DNA from: CALBMX01 sp047629095
Lineage (GTDB): Bacteria > Planctomycetota > UBA1135 > GCA-002686595
Length of the DNA stretch: 36,658 nucleotides
Reading direction: 5' to 3'
NCBI GenBank assembly: GCA_047629095.1
Contig: JBLHWM010000004.1
Span: 1-36,658, forward strand
The notes under the pieces are model-generated. The model searched no databases and had not been told where the DNA came from. It saw only the letters and a program-made list of their open reading frames with translations. The position numbers were made by a program, and so were the translations under genes. Every line of letters begins with the position of its first letter. The first letter of the stretch is position 1. Of this stretch, positions 1 through 9,050 are shown one piece after another.

Positions 1-16
1 CCTTCAGGCCGCCAGA

Positions 17-1303
17 ATGCTTGTTGCAATCGTTTTGATTGCAAGCAGCGCATTGGCTCAGACCGTCATTACGGTCGATGCTAAGCAAGGAATAGGCTCG
101 GACTTCGCCGACTTACAGGCCGCTGTCGCCGCGGCAGTCGACGGGGATGTACTTCTAGTTCGAGCGGGCGTGTACGCCGGACTCGACATCAACGGGAAGT
201 CACTCGTGGTGGTCGCTGAAGAACAGGACACCCCACACATTCTCGGCGCGAGCATTCGCAACCTAGCCGTCGACCAAGATGTGGTCTTGGCCGGCCTGCG
301 GATCTCTTCGACTGCGGGTGCTGGCCTACGAGTCCTGAACAACCAGGGCCCCGTCCTGGTCGAAGACTGCAAGATCTTGGGCGCGGATGGCGGCCACAAT
401 GCTGCGATCAGCGAAGACGGTCATCCCGGCGTACACATCGTCGAATCTTTCGGCGTCTCCTTCGCAAGCTGCAAATTGATCGGTGGTAGCGGAGCCGGCT
501 TTGAATCCACCACCTTGTCTTCCACAGGAAGCGGCGCCGAGGGTTGCTTCGCCACAGGGCCGGCTAAAGTCGCCCTGTTTGGCTGTGAAGTCTTTGGTGG
601 CCAAGGCGGCCACTCGAACCCGAATGAATCGTTCTGGGGTGGAAATGGAGCCCCCGCAATTCGAACTGTCTCCACCACCCTCGACGTGGTTGGCTGCAAG
701 CTTGTCGGAGGCGACGGCGGCGACGGTGGCGAGGATCCCGGGGCATTCCCTGGGGGCCCGATCTGCGGCAACGGCGGGGATGGCGGCAACGGCATCAAGT
801 CCTCCAACGGCGGCCCGGTCACGCTCGGTACCGTGCGCTGCTCCGACACCAAGATCACTACGGGCAAGCAGGGTCTTGGCGGTTTCGGCTGCTCCCACGG
901 CGCGCCCGGTTTGGACTATGAAGTTCCGCCGGGCCAGCCGACGGAATTGGGCATCAAGTTCATCGACCTTGACGTGGACTCTCCGCTACCGGAGACCGAC
1001 CCGATTTCGCTGCACATCCAGGCCCCCGCTGGCACTGCGCTCTTTCTCGGGGTGAGCACTTCGATTGGCTTCCAATTCAGCGCACCGCTCCAAGGTGTCG
1101 CGCTGATAGACTTCGCCACTACCCAGATCATCCCCATCGGTATTGTCGGTCCATCCGGCCATCGAAACATCTCCCTCGAGAACTCGATTGCCATCCCCCC
1201 CGGAAGAGCGCTGTACTTCACGACCCAGATTGCAGGTATCTCTGCTGAAACGACATCGTTTAGCATTGGTGAGCCCGCAAGCTTTGTGATCCTCGACGTC
1301 TAG
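17..1303 (+). CDS. Secreted right-handed beta-helix protein (5' end probably cut by window)
   Basis: Probably an extracellular or cell-surface protein; no enzymatic function can be assigned. The first ATG is at 17, but the frame is open back to base 2 and the residue just before this Met is Arg, so the true start probably lies outside the window. A signal-peptide core (LVAIVLIASSALAQT) is followed by the segment DFADLQAAVAAAVDGD, typical of periplasmic/secreted parallel beta-helix (pectate-lyase-like) proteins. A Gly/Asp-rich stretch follows (about residues 230-270, GGDGGDGG), with several Cys. The C-terminal ~110 residues form a compact beta-rich domain. It is a paralogue of the protein at 26758-28080: same order of signal peptide, FxDxxxAVAAAxDGD motif, Gly-rich middle and C-terminal domain. 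No active-site signature is visible. Confidence 0.75.
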   Translation: MLVAIVLIASSALAQTVITVDAKQGIGSDFADLQAAVAAAVDGDVLLVRAGVYAGLDINGKSLVVVAEEQDTPHILGASIRNLAVDQDVVLAGLRISSTAGAGLRVLNNQGPVLVEDCKILGADGGHNAAISEDGHPGVHIVESFGVSFASCKLIGGSGAGFESTTLSSTGSGAEGCFATGPAKVALFGCEVFGGQGGHSNPNESFWGGNGAPAIRTVSTTLDVVGCKLVGGDGGDGGEDPGAFPGGPICGNGGDGGNGIKSSNGGPVTLGTVRCSDTKITTGKQGLGGFGCSHGAPGLDYEVPPGQPTELGIKFIDLDVDSPLPETDPISLHIQAPAGTALFLGVSTSIGFQFSAPLQGVALIDFATTQIIPIGIVGPSGHRNISLENSIAIPPGRALYFTTQIAGISAETTSFSIGEPASFVILDV

Positions 1304-1345
1304 CTCGTCGGGGAGAGACCGCCCTGCCAAACGCGCTCCCGCCCC

Positions 1346-3334
1346 ATGACTCGCCGCCTCACCAAGTCTCGGTTCAAGCTCGCATCCGAGTGCCCGACGA
1401 AGCTCTTCTACACGCGCAAGCGCGACGTCTATCCCGACAAGTCCTTCGACGACTCGTTCCTCGCGGCCCTCGCCGAGGGCGGTAACCAGGTCGGCGAGCT
1501 CGCCACCCTCTACTACCCAGGGGGCACCATGGTGGAGACCCTCAATGAGGTCGATGCCCTGGCCCAGACGAACGCGCTGCTGGACCAAGAGGACGCCATC
1601 ATCTACGAGGCGGCCATCCTCTTCGAGAACCTCTTGATCCGCGTGGATGTACTAGTGAAGCGCGGCCAGCGCGTGGATCTGATCGAGGTCAAGGCCAAGT
1701 CTTGCAAGGAAGGTGGCGCGGAGCAGTTCGTCGGTAAGAAGGGTGGCCTGCTCAGTGGGCACAAGCCGTATATCGAGGACGTCACCTTCCAAAAGTTCGT
1801 GCTGCAAGGCGCCTTCCCGGCATTCGAAGTCACGGCGTACCTCATGCTGATGGACAAGACCGTGGCCTGCCCAACCGACGGGCTGCACCAGAAGTTTCTT
1901 CTGGTGCAGGATGCAGACGGGCGCGCGAGCGTGCGGGTCACGGCGGGCTTGACGGATGCCGAGCTCGAGACGCAGCTCTTGCGTGCGATCAACGTGGACG
2001 AGCTTGCGGAGGGAATCCTTGGCGCCACGGACCACGGCCCCGATGGCAACCTGAGTTTTGCCATGTGGGTCACGAGCCTCTCCGACTTCTACGACAGCGA
2101 TCGCAAGTTCGCCTCCCCCATCGGCGCCAAGTGCGGACAGTGCAGCTTTCAAGCGAACGATGCCGAGAAGGCCGCCGGCCTGAAGAGCGGTCTAGAGGAG
2201 TGCTGGACCGCGGCGCCCGAGTGGACCGAGTCCAGCTTTGATGTCCCCAAGGTCCTGGACATCGGCAACTTCCGCGGCAAGCAGGCGCTGATCGAGCGGG
2301 GCGCATCCAGCCTGCTCCAGGTCACCCAGCAGGACCTCAAGTACAACGGCGAGATCGCGGACAAGATGAACGGCAAGGAGCGCCAGTGGCTCCATGTGCG
2401 CTCGGTGCAGATTGGCGACGACTCGATGCACCTGCGCAGGCACGAGCTCCGGGAAGAGCTCGCCACCTGGAACTACCCTCTCCACTTCATCGACTTCGAG
2501 ACCGCCTCGCCGGCCATCCCCTTCCACAAGGGACTGCGCGCCTACGAGTCCCTCGGCTTCCAGTTCTCCCACCACACGGTCTTCGAAGACGGTCGCGTCG
2601 AGCACAGCGGCGAGTACATCGACGTGGAGCCCGGCCACTTCCCAAGCTACGACTTCGTGCGCGCCCTCAAGGGCGAGCTCGAGGGCGACAACGGCTCGAT
2701 CTTCAAGTACTCGCCCCACGAGAACACCATCCTCTCGGCCATCCGCTCCCAGCTCATTCAGGAAGAGGACCCGCCCGCCGATCGCGCCGAGCTGATCGCC
2801 TTCATCGAGTCCATCGCCCACCCCACCGGCTCGGTCGCCTCCCGTTGGCCCACGCCCCAGAGGGACATGATCGACATGCTCGAGACGGTCAAGCACTACT
2901 ACTACGACCCGGCCATGGGCGGCTCGAACTCGATCAAGAAGGTGCTGCCGGCGATCCTGAACGGCTCTGAATTCCTCCAGGCGAAGTACGCCGCGCCGGT
3001 CTATGGCGCCACGGACGGGATCCCGAGCCTGAACTTTGTGGACAAGGTTTGGGTCGAGCGCGATGACACGGGCCAGGTGCGCGATCCCTACCAGCTGCTG
3101 CCAAACCTCTTCGAAGACCTAGACGGCCTGCAGCTCGAGGACATGCTCTCCAAGGAAGAAGCGCTCGCCGACGGTGGCGCCGCCATGACCGCCTATGCCC
3201 GCCTGCAGTTCACCGAGATGCAAGAGCACGAGCGCGAGCTACTGCGCCGCGCGCTGCTCAAGTATTGCGAGCTCGACACCCTGGCGATGGTCATGATTTT
3301 TGAGGCCTGGAAGGACTGGACCGGGCCGGCCTGA
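1346..3334 (+). CDS. DUF2779 protein: Cas4/RecB-like Fe-S nuclease domain plus DEDD exonuclease-like domain
   Basis: Predicted cytoplasmic DNA-processing protein, 662 aa. The N-terminal half looks like a PD-(D/E)XK nuclease of the Cas4/AddB type: an early Cys (C16 in SECPTK), the core acids E88 and D101 (RVDVLV), then E114-x-K116 (LIEVK), and three later Cys C263, C266 and C286. One early plus three late Cys matches the 4Fe-4S arrangement of Cas4/AddB. The C-terminal half is the DUF2779 region: D383-x-E385 (HFIDFET) and a terminal Y640xxxD644 (YCELD) resemble motifs I and III of DnaQ-type DEDDy exonucleases. Start ATG 1346 lies 43 bp after the beta-helix gene. No cas or restriction genes are nearby, so a repair or defence role is open. 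Family assignment is good; activity is inferred. Confidence 0.85.
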   Translation: MTRRLTKSRFKLASECPTKLFYTRKRDVYPDKSFDDSFLAALAEGGNQVGELATLYYPGGTMVETLNEVDALAQTNALLDQEDAIIYEAAILFENLLIRVDVLVKRGQRVDLIEVKAKSCKEGGAEQFVGKKGGLLSGHKPYIEDVTFQKFVLQGAFPAFEVTAYLMLMDKTVACPTDGLHQKFLLVQDADGRASVRVTAGLTDAELETQLLRAINVDELAEGILGATDHGPDGNLSFAMWVTSLSDFYDSDRKFASPIGAKCGQCSFQANDAEKAAGLKSGLEECWTAAPEWTESSFDVPKVLDIGNFRGKQALIERGASSLLQVTQQDLKYNGEIADKMNGKERQWLHVRSVQIGDDSMHLRRHELREELATWNYPLHFIDFETASPAIPFHKGLRAYESLGFQFSHHTVFEDGRVEHSGEYIDVEPGHFPSYDFVRALKGELEGDNGSIFKYSPHENTILSAIRSQLIQEEDPPADRAELIAFIESIAHPTGSVASRWPTPQRDMIDMLETVKHYYYDPAMGGSNSIKKVLPAILNGSEFLQAKYAAPVYGATDGIPSLNFVDKVWVERDDTGQVRDPYQLLPNLFEDLDGLQLEDMLSKEEALADGGAAMTAYARLQFTEMQEHERELLRRALLKYCELDTLAMVMIFEAWKDWTGPA

Positions 3335-3394
3335 GACTTCGCGGCAAACGTCGACGGACTGGACTCCAGCGCATTTGGCCCTAGACTCTAAGGC

Positions 3395-4189
3395 ATGAAA
3401 TCAACCTGGCGCACGCTTGCACTTGCTCTGCCGCTTCTCTCCTCCCTCGGCTGCCACACTGCGCCCGAGGTTCAAGAACCCCTCGTGTATGGCGAGCCGA
3501 TTCGCAGCACCCACACGAGTGAGGCGACCATCGCCGGGGCACGTCTTCAGTACCAGCTCTCGCAGCCCAGCAGAGAAAGTGCGCCGGCCGACGGCTGGCC
3601 CCTCCTGCTGTTCCTGCACGGTGCGGGCGAGCGGGGCTCCCAGATCGACCTAGTCGGTATCCACGGCCCCCTCAAGCACGCGAACGAATTCCCCGAGCTG
3701 CGCGGCGCCGTGATCGTGGCTCCCCAATGTCCAGAGGATGCCTGGTGGAAGGCGGGCGCTCTCAAGACTTTGGTCGATGAGGTTCGCGCCGCCCACCCAA
3801 TCAACTCGAAGCGGATCTATATAACGGGACTCAGCATGGGCGGCTACGCAACCTGGGGCCTGCTGTGTCGCTTCCCCGACTCCTTCGCCGCGGCTGTCCC
3901 CATCTGCGGTGGCGGCGAGACCCAACGGCTCTGGGCTGGCCCCAGCTCGGGCTTCCAACTCGACGGCCTGCTGCGAGCAAGCCACGTGCCGATCCGCGCC
4001 TTCCACGGTCAAGACGACAGGGTCGTTCCCGTGGGAGAATCCGAGCTGCTCATCGACGCTCTCCAAGCGGCTGGCTCTAACGCCAGCCTCACGACCTACC
4101 CCGGAGTCGGCCACGACTCTTGGTCCGAGACCTACGCCAATGGCGAGCTCTACACGTGGATGTTCGCCCAGGAACGAGGCACGGACTAG
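3395..4189 (+). CDS. Lipoprotein alpha/beta-hydrolase (esterase, prolyl-oligopeptidase/PHB-depolymerase-like)
   Basis: Serine hydrolase probably anchored in the cell envelope. A lipoprotein signal ends at C20 (SSLGC). The fold is recognisable from the oxyanion-hole region LLLFLHGAGERG, the nucleophile elbow GLSMGG with S147, the acid motif HGQDDRVVP (D208 likely catalytic), and the catalytic His H240 in VGHDSW. This order and the 264-aa length fit the dienelactone-hydrolase/prolyl-oligopeptidase-like esterases often seen in Planctomycetota and Bacteroidota. The substrate cannot be told; carbohydrate esters or peptides are both possible. The gene stands alone in its reading direction group, with 60 bp upstream and 56 bp downstream. 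Confidence 0.85.
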   Translation: MKSTWRTLALALPLLSSLGCHTAPEVQEPLVYGEPIRSTHTSEATIAGARLQYQLSQPSRESAPADGWPLLLFLHGAGERGSQIDLVGIHGPLKHANEFPELRGAVIVAPQCPEDAWWKAGALKTLVDEVRAAHPINSKRIYITGLSMGGYATWGLLCRFPDSFAAAVPICGGGETQRLWAGPSSGFQLDGLLRASHVPIRAFHGQDDRVVPVGESELLIDALQAAGSNASLTTYPGVGHDSWSETYANGELYTWMFAQERGTD

Positions 4190-4245
4190 GCTATTTGCCG
4201 CCTAGCCAAATGCGTCGCCACGCCCGAGGCTGTACACTGCGCGGC

Positions 4246-5259
4246 ATGAAGCGAATCGTGCTGCACATCGGCTACGGCAAGACCGGAACCACGGCCATCC
4301 AGGGCGCCCTCGCGGCGAACCGTGGGCTCTTGGCCGAGAACGGAATCCACTACCCCAAGTGGCACGACTTTGTCGAGCGCGACAACCACAACGGGATCGC
4401 GAAGTGCCTGACGTACCAGCACCACGCGCACTTCCTGGATGGCTTCTTTCGGGAGCTACACCAGGTCAGTGCGGAGACCCTAGTACTCAGCGGTGAGACC
4501 CTGGCGATCTATCCCGAGCGCGGCACCCAGGCTCGGCCCCAAGTGTCCATGATCGACGGCTCGGTCTTCCAGCGCGGCTACCGCGCGGATCCGGACTGGC
4601 AGCTCAAAAAGCGCGATCTAATCGGCCAACTGAAGGGCCTACTGCCGGATGCGGACGAGGTCCGTGTCGTCGTTTTCCTGCGGCGCCAGGATCGCTGGAT
4701 CGAGTCCATCTACAACGAGGACGTGAAGGGCGGCTACACCAACCTGCCCTTCCACGAGTTCGGTGAGTACTACAAGAACTGCCTGCACTACGACCAGCAG
4801 ATCGGTCTTTGGGCAGATGCCTTTGGCGCGGAGAACATCGACGTGCGCGTCTATGAAAAGCAGCAGCTCGGCCCGGGTGTGGTCCACCAGTTTTTCGAGG
4901 CGGGCCAACTCGCCGGGAAGATGGACTCACCAGCCGCTCTGGCCAGCGCTCTGAAGTCCCCTGAGAATCGCACGCCCAATCCGCGCCTTACGGACGATGC
5001 CCTCGCCTACCGCCGCAAGCTCAACGGCCGCATCGCATGGATGCCCGAGTTGCTCTGGGGCCGCGCGAACTCCTGGGCGCGCCAAAGGGCCGAAGCGCGC
5101 TCGGCCAAAGCCGGCAAGGGTGAACTCTTCACCAAGCAAGGCATCATGGACGACAACACACGGCGCGAGTTCCTGGACGGTTTCGCCGCCGGCAACGCCG
5201 CCATCGCCCGGAACTACCTCGGCCGCGAAGACGGCGTCCTGTTCCGGGACGAGCTCTAG
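4246..5259 (+). CDS. Sulfotransferase-like protein
   Basis: Likely transfers sulfate from PAPS to a carbohydrate or other acceptor. The N-terminus MKRIVLHIGYGKTGTT carries the 5'-phosphosulfate-binding loop (G9-T16, GYGKTGTT) directly after the first beta strand, as in sulfotransferases. A later segment, VRVVVFLRRQDRWIESIYNED, corresponds to the 3'-phosphate-binding strand with Arg and a following amphipathic helix. The frame is open upstream to 4120, but that part would overlap the esterase gene; the ATG at 4246 begins exactly at the conserved strand, giving 337 aa. prmA follows after 15 bp, so co-transcription is plausible although the functions look unrelated. Confidence 0.8.
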   Translation: MKRIVLHIGYGKTGTTAIQGALAANRGLLAENGIHYPKWHDFVERDNHNGIAKCLTYQHHAHFLDGFFRELHQVSAETLVLSGETLAIYPERGTQARPQVSMIDGSVFQRGYRADPDWQLKKRDLIGQLKGLLPDADEVRVVVFLRRQDRWIESIYNEDVKGGYTNLPFHEFGEYYKNCLHYDQQIGLWADAFGAENIDVRVYEKQQLGPGVVHQFFEAGQLAGKMDSPAALASALKSPENRTPNPRLTDDALAYRRKLNGRIAWMPELLWGRANSWARQRAEARSAKAGKGELFTKQGIMDDNTRREFLDGFAAGNAAIARNYLGREDGVLFRDEL

Positions 5260-5274
5260 CACCATGATCTCCCT

Positions 5275-6186
5275 ATGAGCCTTGCCCGAACCTGGATCGA
5301 AGTCCGCATCACCGTCCCCGAAGGCTGGGGCGAGCTTGTCGCCGGCCTCTTCGCCGACTCGCCCTTTACCGGCGTTGCCTATGGCCCCGCAACCCTGGCG
5401 TCAACGGCTGCGCCAGAGGGCACCGAATACCTGCGCGCCTATCTTCCCATCAGCCACGACTCGGACGAGCTGCGCGCGAGCATTCGGCGCAACCTAGACG
5501 AGCTGGCGGAGAGCGTCACTCTGGACGAGCTGCGGGAGATGCCCATTCGCTACAACGCCCTGCCCGCCGAGGACTGGGCCAACTCCTGGAAGCGCAGCTG
5601 GAAGCCTTTTCGATGCGGCGACATCGCCGTGGTGCCACGGCACTTCAAAGGCGAGCTGCGGCCCACGGACATCCCCATGCGCCTGGATCCCGGGGGCGTT
5701 TTTGGCACGGGCCGCCACGCGACCACGCGCACGATCATGCTGGTGATGCAGGGCAAGATGAAGGGCGGCGAGCGCGTGCTCGACGCCGGTTGCGGCACGG
5801 GAATCTTGGCCTGCGCAGCGGCCCTTTCCGGCGCGGGCGACGTACTTGGTTTCGATATCGATCCCGGTGCCGCCTCCCACTTCGAGGAGCTCACCCGCGA
5901 CAACGCCGTAGAGGCGAAGTGCCACTTCCGCGAGGGTGGCTTCGAGGTGCTTGGTGACGAGGACACGGGCTTCGACGTGATCCTCGCCAACATCTACGCC
6001 GACATTATTATCGAGCACGTGCACGAGCTCACCGCGCGCCTCGCACCCCACGGCTGGTTCGCCTTCAGCGGTTGTCACCGCGCCCACGCGGACGACGTGC
6101 GCGAGGCCTTGGCCGGCGCCGGACTCGTCCTGGAAGAGGAGCGCGTGCGCGGCCTCTGGCACACCCTCGTCGGGCGCCGCGCTTAG
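5275..6186 (+). CDS. prmA: Ribosomal protein L11 methyltransferase
   Basis: SAM-dependent methyltransferase that modifies ribosomal protein L11. The N-terminal ~90 residues (starting TWIEVRITVPEG) match the L11-recognition domain of PrmA. The catalytic domain has GTGRHATT before motif I, then VLDAGCGTG (residues 168-176), FDIDP (motif II) and LANIYADI around N239. This last is the usual PrmA form of the NPPY-type motif. The length, 303 aa, fits the family (about 290-300 aa). The start ATG 5275 is 15 bp downstream of the sulfotransferase gene; an earlier ATG at 5263 runs straight into a stop. Confidence 0.93.
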   Translation: MSLARTWIEVRITVPEGWGELVAGLFADSPFTGVAYGPATLASTAAPEGTEYLRAYLPISHDSDELRASIRRNLDELAESVTLDELREMPIRYNALPAEDWANSWKRSWKPFRCGDIAVVPRHFKGELRPTDIPMRLDPGGVFGTGRHATTRTIMLVMQGKMKGGERVLDAGCGTGILACAAALSGAGDVLGFDIDPGAASHFEELTRDNAVEAKCHFREGGFEVLGDEDTGFDVILANIYADIIIEHVHELTARLAPHGWFAFSGCHRAHADDVREALAGAGLVLEEERVRGLWHTLVGRRA

Positions 6187-6251
6187 GTCGCCGCGCCCAC
6201 TTGGCGCTTGCCCCCTTACCATTGCATTCACAGCGACATGGGGACGACTTG

Positions 6252-6299
6252 TCGTTCGATGTGAGTGATGCCTGATTTCTAAGCTTGCCAATCGAACGA
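6252..6299. repeat. Inverted repeat in the prmA / DUF3472 gap
   Basis: Two perfect 9-bp arms (6252-6260 TCGTTCGAT and 6291-6299 ATCGAACGA) are separated by 30 bp, within the 155-bp gap and about 43 bp upstream of the next start codon. It may be an operator or a large-loop hairpin. There is no U-tract after it, so termination is less likely. Confidence 0.4.
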
Positions 6300-6341
6300 G
6301 GGCGAGGATGATGGTGTCTCACCTCTTACTGCTAGGAAATT

Positions 6342-8828
6342 ATGCTCTTGGAATTCGCTCTCGCCTGTGCTGCCGCTTTTAGCTTGTCCGCTCCCCAGGA
6401 GGAGCTTCGGGTGCCTGCGCATGCGGCCTATCACGACGATTCCACGGACATGGGCGAGCAGCTTGCGCTCTGGTTTGGTTGGCTGGAAAAGGGAGAGGTC
6501 AACTGCAGCGTTGAGCTCAAGCGCCCGGTGGGGCAGTCGAAGAGCTACGAGCTCCGTGTCGGCGACCAAAAGGTATATGTACTCACCCAAGGAGACGATG
6601 AAGCAGCTCCGCTGGATTTCGGGAGTTTCCAGGTGAATGAGTCCGGCTACCAGCGCTTCGAGCTTGTGGATACCGGTGAGTATTCGGGCAAGAGCGAAGT
6701 GGTTGCGCTGGTCTTAGAGGCCGCCAACATTAATGAGGCCCACTTCAATCTCAAGCCTCGCAAGAACGCGGCTTCTGTTCATCTCGCTTATCCGTTGGGC
6801 GACCTTGGCGAAGTCGAGGCGTTCTATTGCGAGGTCACCGCAGACGAGGATCCTCTCTGGACCTACTACATGGCCACAGGTTGGCATCGCGGCTACTTCG
6901 GGATGCAGGTGAACAGCGAGACCGAGCGGCGCATCATCTTTAGTGTCTGGGATAGCGGGAACGAAGCCGTGGATCGCGACAAGGTTGAGGATGCCAACCG
7001 CGTGCAGCTCGTGGACAGGGGCGAGGACGTGGTTACTGGCAGCTTCGGCAACGAGGGCACCGGCGGACACAGCCACTTGGTCTTCGACTGGAAGACGGGC
7101 GAGAAGCAACGGTTCTTAGTCACGGCCAAGGCGGACGACGAGACCCACACGACCTTTGCCGGCTACTACTTTCGACCGGACCTCAAGCGGTGGATGCTGG
7201 TCTCGAGCTGGCGCGCTCCGAAGGAGGGCAAGCTGCTGCGAGGCCTCTACAGCTTCTCGGAGAACTTCAGTGGGCGCAATGGGCACCTGCTGCGCAAGGC
7301 GCGCTTTGGCCAGCAGTGGGTACGCACGAAACAAGGTGAGTGGCGCGAGCTGACCCGGGCGACTTTCAGTCACGACGCAACCGGCAAGAGCGACAGGATG
7401 GACCGATTTATGGGCATGAGCGACGGCGAGTTCTTCCTCTCACACGGTGGCTTTGTGGAAGGCGAGGGCGTCTTTGGCGAGGCGTTTGATCGCCAGCCTA
7501 CGGGCACGCTGCCCACAACGAGCAACCCCTTGGAGAGCGGCTCCTGGCGCGCTGTCTTGGACAGCCCGGGCGGTGAGCTGCCCTTTGAGCTCTCCCTCGA
7601 GACGGTTGGCCAAATCCTTGGAGACTTCAATGTGGAAAGCCCAGCACAGGAGTCCATCCAAGATCCGGTCATCACCCCCACAATCGTTGCCAAGATTCAC
7701 AACGGAGCCGAGGTCATCCCCTGTGGCGAGGTGCAGTTCGACGGCGATCGAATCGTGATTTCGCTCCCGCCCTACGACTCGCGCTTGATCGCCCAGGTCG
7801 CTGCGGACGGTCGTTCGATGACCGGACATTGGGAGAAGTTCGTCGGGAAGGAGGAGCTGCGCACCATGCCGTTTTCAGCTCGCTTGAGCGACGAGACGCG
7901 CTTCCCTTACGACGAGGGTCCCCATGCCTTCCCCATGATTCCCCGTGGGAACGCTGGCGGCCCCTCGGACTTCTACCTCGACACGGCCCGCGAGATCGAT
8001 GGCCGCTGGCAGGTCGACTTCGCCGCGGACGCGAACGCCGCGGTCGGCATCTTCCACGCGAGCGCCGGCGGGCCTGCCACTGGCACGTTCTTGACGACCT
8101 TGGGAGACTACCGCTACTTGGCTGGCAACTACGCCTACGGCCGTCTGCGGCTGTCGTGCTTCGACGGGGGCCACGCGTTCTTGTTCGATGCGAAGATGAC
8201 CGAGGGTGGCAAGCTCGAGGGTGACTTCTGGTCCAGCACTTCGTGGCACGAAAAGTGGACCGCGACGAAGGACGGTGAGGCTGCCCTGCCGGACTCCTTC
8301 GGACTGACCACCTGGGATCCGGGCGCCAAGCTGGGGGATTTCTCTTTCCTCAACCGAGACGGCGAGAGCGTGCCCCTGGACGATCCCCAGTTCGCGGGCA
8401 AGGCGCGCATCATCTCGATCTTCGGGACCTGGTGTCCCAACTGCAACGACGAGGCCGCTTACCTCGCCGAGCTGCATGAGCGCTACGGCGAGCGGGGCCT
8501 CGCGATCCTTGGCGTCGCCTTTGAACTCGACGATGACCTTATGCGTAGTGCCGATGTCGTGGACCGCTTTCGCAAGCGCCACGGCGCGACCTGGCCCGTG
8601 CTCTTTGGCACCATCGCGGACAAGGCAGTCGCCTCCGGTTCGATCCGCGGCTTGGACAAGGTGCGCGCCTTTCCCACCACCCTGTTCATCGACGCAAACA
8701 ACCAAGTCCGCGCGGTCCACACGGGCTTCGCCGGTCCCGCCACGGGCAGCGCCCACCTGCACATGCGGGAGCGCGTTGAGAGTCTCGTCGAAGAGCTCTT
8801 GCGCGAGGCAGAGAGCCAGGACAAGTAG
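6342..8828 (+). CDS. Secreted DUF3472 protein fused to a TlpA/ResA-like thioredoxin domain
   Basis: Large exported protein, 828 aa, with a short hydrophobic leader (ALACAAAFSLSA). Residues ~20-135 look like a DUF5077-type beta domain and ~140-385 like DUF3472 (WTYYMATGWHRGYFGMQ, GEGTGGHSHLVFDW-like region), a module of unknown function frequent in Planctomycetota and Bacteroidota. Residues ~395-640 form a beta-rich region resembling the N-terminal domain that precedes many TlpA-type reductases. The C-terminal ~165 residues are a thioredoxin fold with active site WCPNCNDE (C698 and C701) and the cis-Pro region FPTTLFID. It is probably a periplasmic or surface thiol-disulfide oxidoreductase with carbohydrate- or protein-binding modules. 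An AGGAAA lies at 6334, in Shine-Dalgarno position. Domain calls are by eye; the redox motif is unambiguous. Confidence 0.82.
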   Translation: MLLEFALACAAAFSLSAPQEELRVPAHAAYHDDSTDMGEQLALWFGWLEKGEVNCSVELKRPVGQSKSYELRVGDQKVYVLTQGDDEAAPLDFGSFQVNESGYQRFELVDTGEYSGKSEVVALVLEAANINEAHFNLKPRKNAASVHLAYPLGDLGEVEAFYCEVTADEDPLWTYYMATGWHRGYFGMQVNSETERRIIFSVWDSGNEAVDRDKVEDANRVQLVDRGEDVVTGSFGNEGTGGHSHLVFDWKTGEKQRFLVTAKADDETHTTFAGYYFRPDLKRWMLVSSWRAPKEGKLLRGLYSFSENFSGRNGHLLRKARFGQQWVRTKQGEWRELTRATFSHDATGKSDRMDRFMGMSDGEFFLSHGGFVEGEGVFGEAFDRQPTGTLPTTSNPLESGSWRAVLDSPGGELPFELSLETVGQILGDFNVESPAQESIQDPVITPTIVAKIHNGAEVIPCGEVQFDGDRIVISLPPYDSRLIAQVAADGRSMTGHWEKFVGKEELRTMPFSARLSDETRFPYDEGPHAFPMIPRGNAGGPSDFYLDTAREIDGRWQVDFAADANAAVGIFHASAGGPATGTFLTTLGDYRYLAGNYAYGRLRLSCFDGGHAFLFDAKMTEGGKLEGDFWSSTSWHEKWTATKDGEAALPDSFGLTTWDPGAKLGDFSFLNRDGESVPLDDPQFAGKARIISIFGTWCPNCNDEAAYLAELHERYGERGLAILGVAFELDDDLMRSADVVDRFRKRHGATWPVLFGTIADKAVASGSIRGLDKVRAFPTTLFIDANNQVRAVHTGFAGPATGSAHLHMRERVESLVEELLREAESQDK

Positions 8829-8916
8829 CCGCTCGAAGTGGTGTACCGGACCTGGGTGCCTGGCCTTAGTACAAAGGCTTGAGCGGTGCCTTGGGTTTGT
8901 GTGCGCCTTGCGCGTA

Positions 8917-8945
8917 GGGCCGAAGCAGACGAGAGCTTGCGGCCC
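8917..8945. repeat. Hairpin in the 222-bp gap before glpD
   Basis: Arms GGGCCGAAGC (8917-8926) and its complement at 8935-8945 pair over 10 bp with a single bulged G; the loop is 8 nt. It is flanked by GGTTT (about 8894-8898) and AAACC (8946-8950), which could close an outer stem. It could be a weak terminator for the upstream gene or a folded leader of glpD. No T-run follows. The rest of the 8829-9050 gap shows nothing coding that I trust. Confidence 0.35.
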
Positions 8946-9050
8946 AAACCGCACTCGCCCACCCGCTCGATTCGAACATTCATGACAGCGGATGGAGCGT
9001 TTTGCCTCGCCGCGCTTTGCAACGGCCCGGGGAATGGCGACGATGCGCCT

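Noticed and set aside
4120..4245. N-terminal extension of the sulfotransferase
   Set aside because: It overlaps the esterase gene, and the conserved beta strand with the PAPS loop begins at the ATG at 4246.
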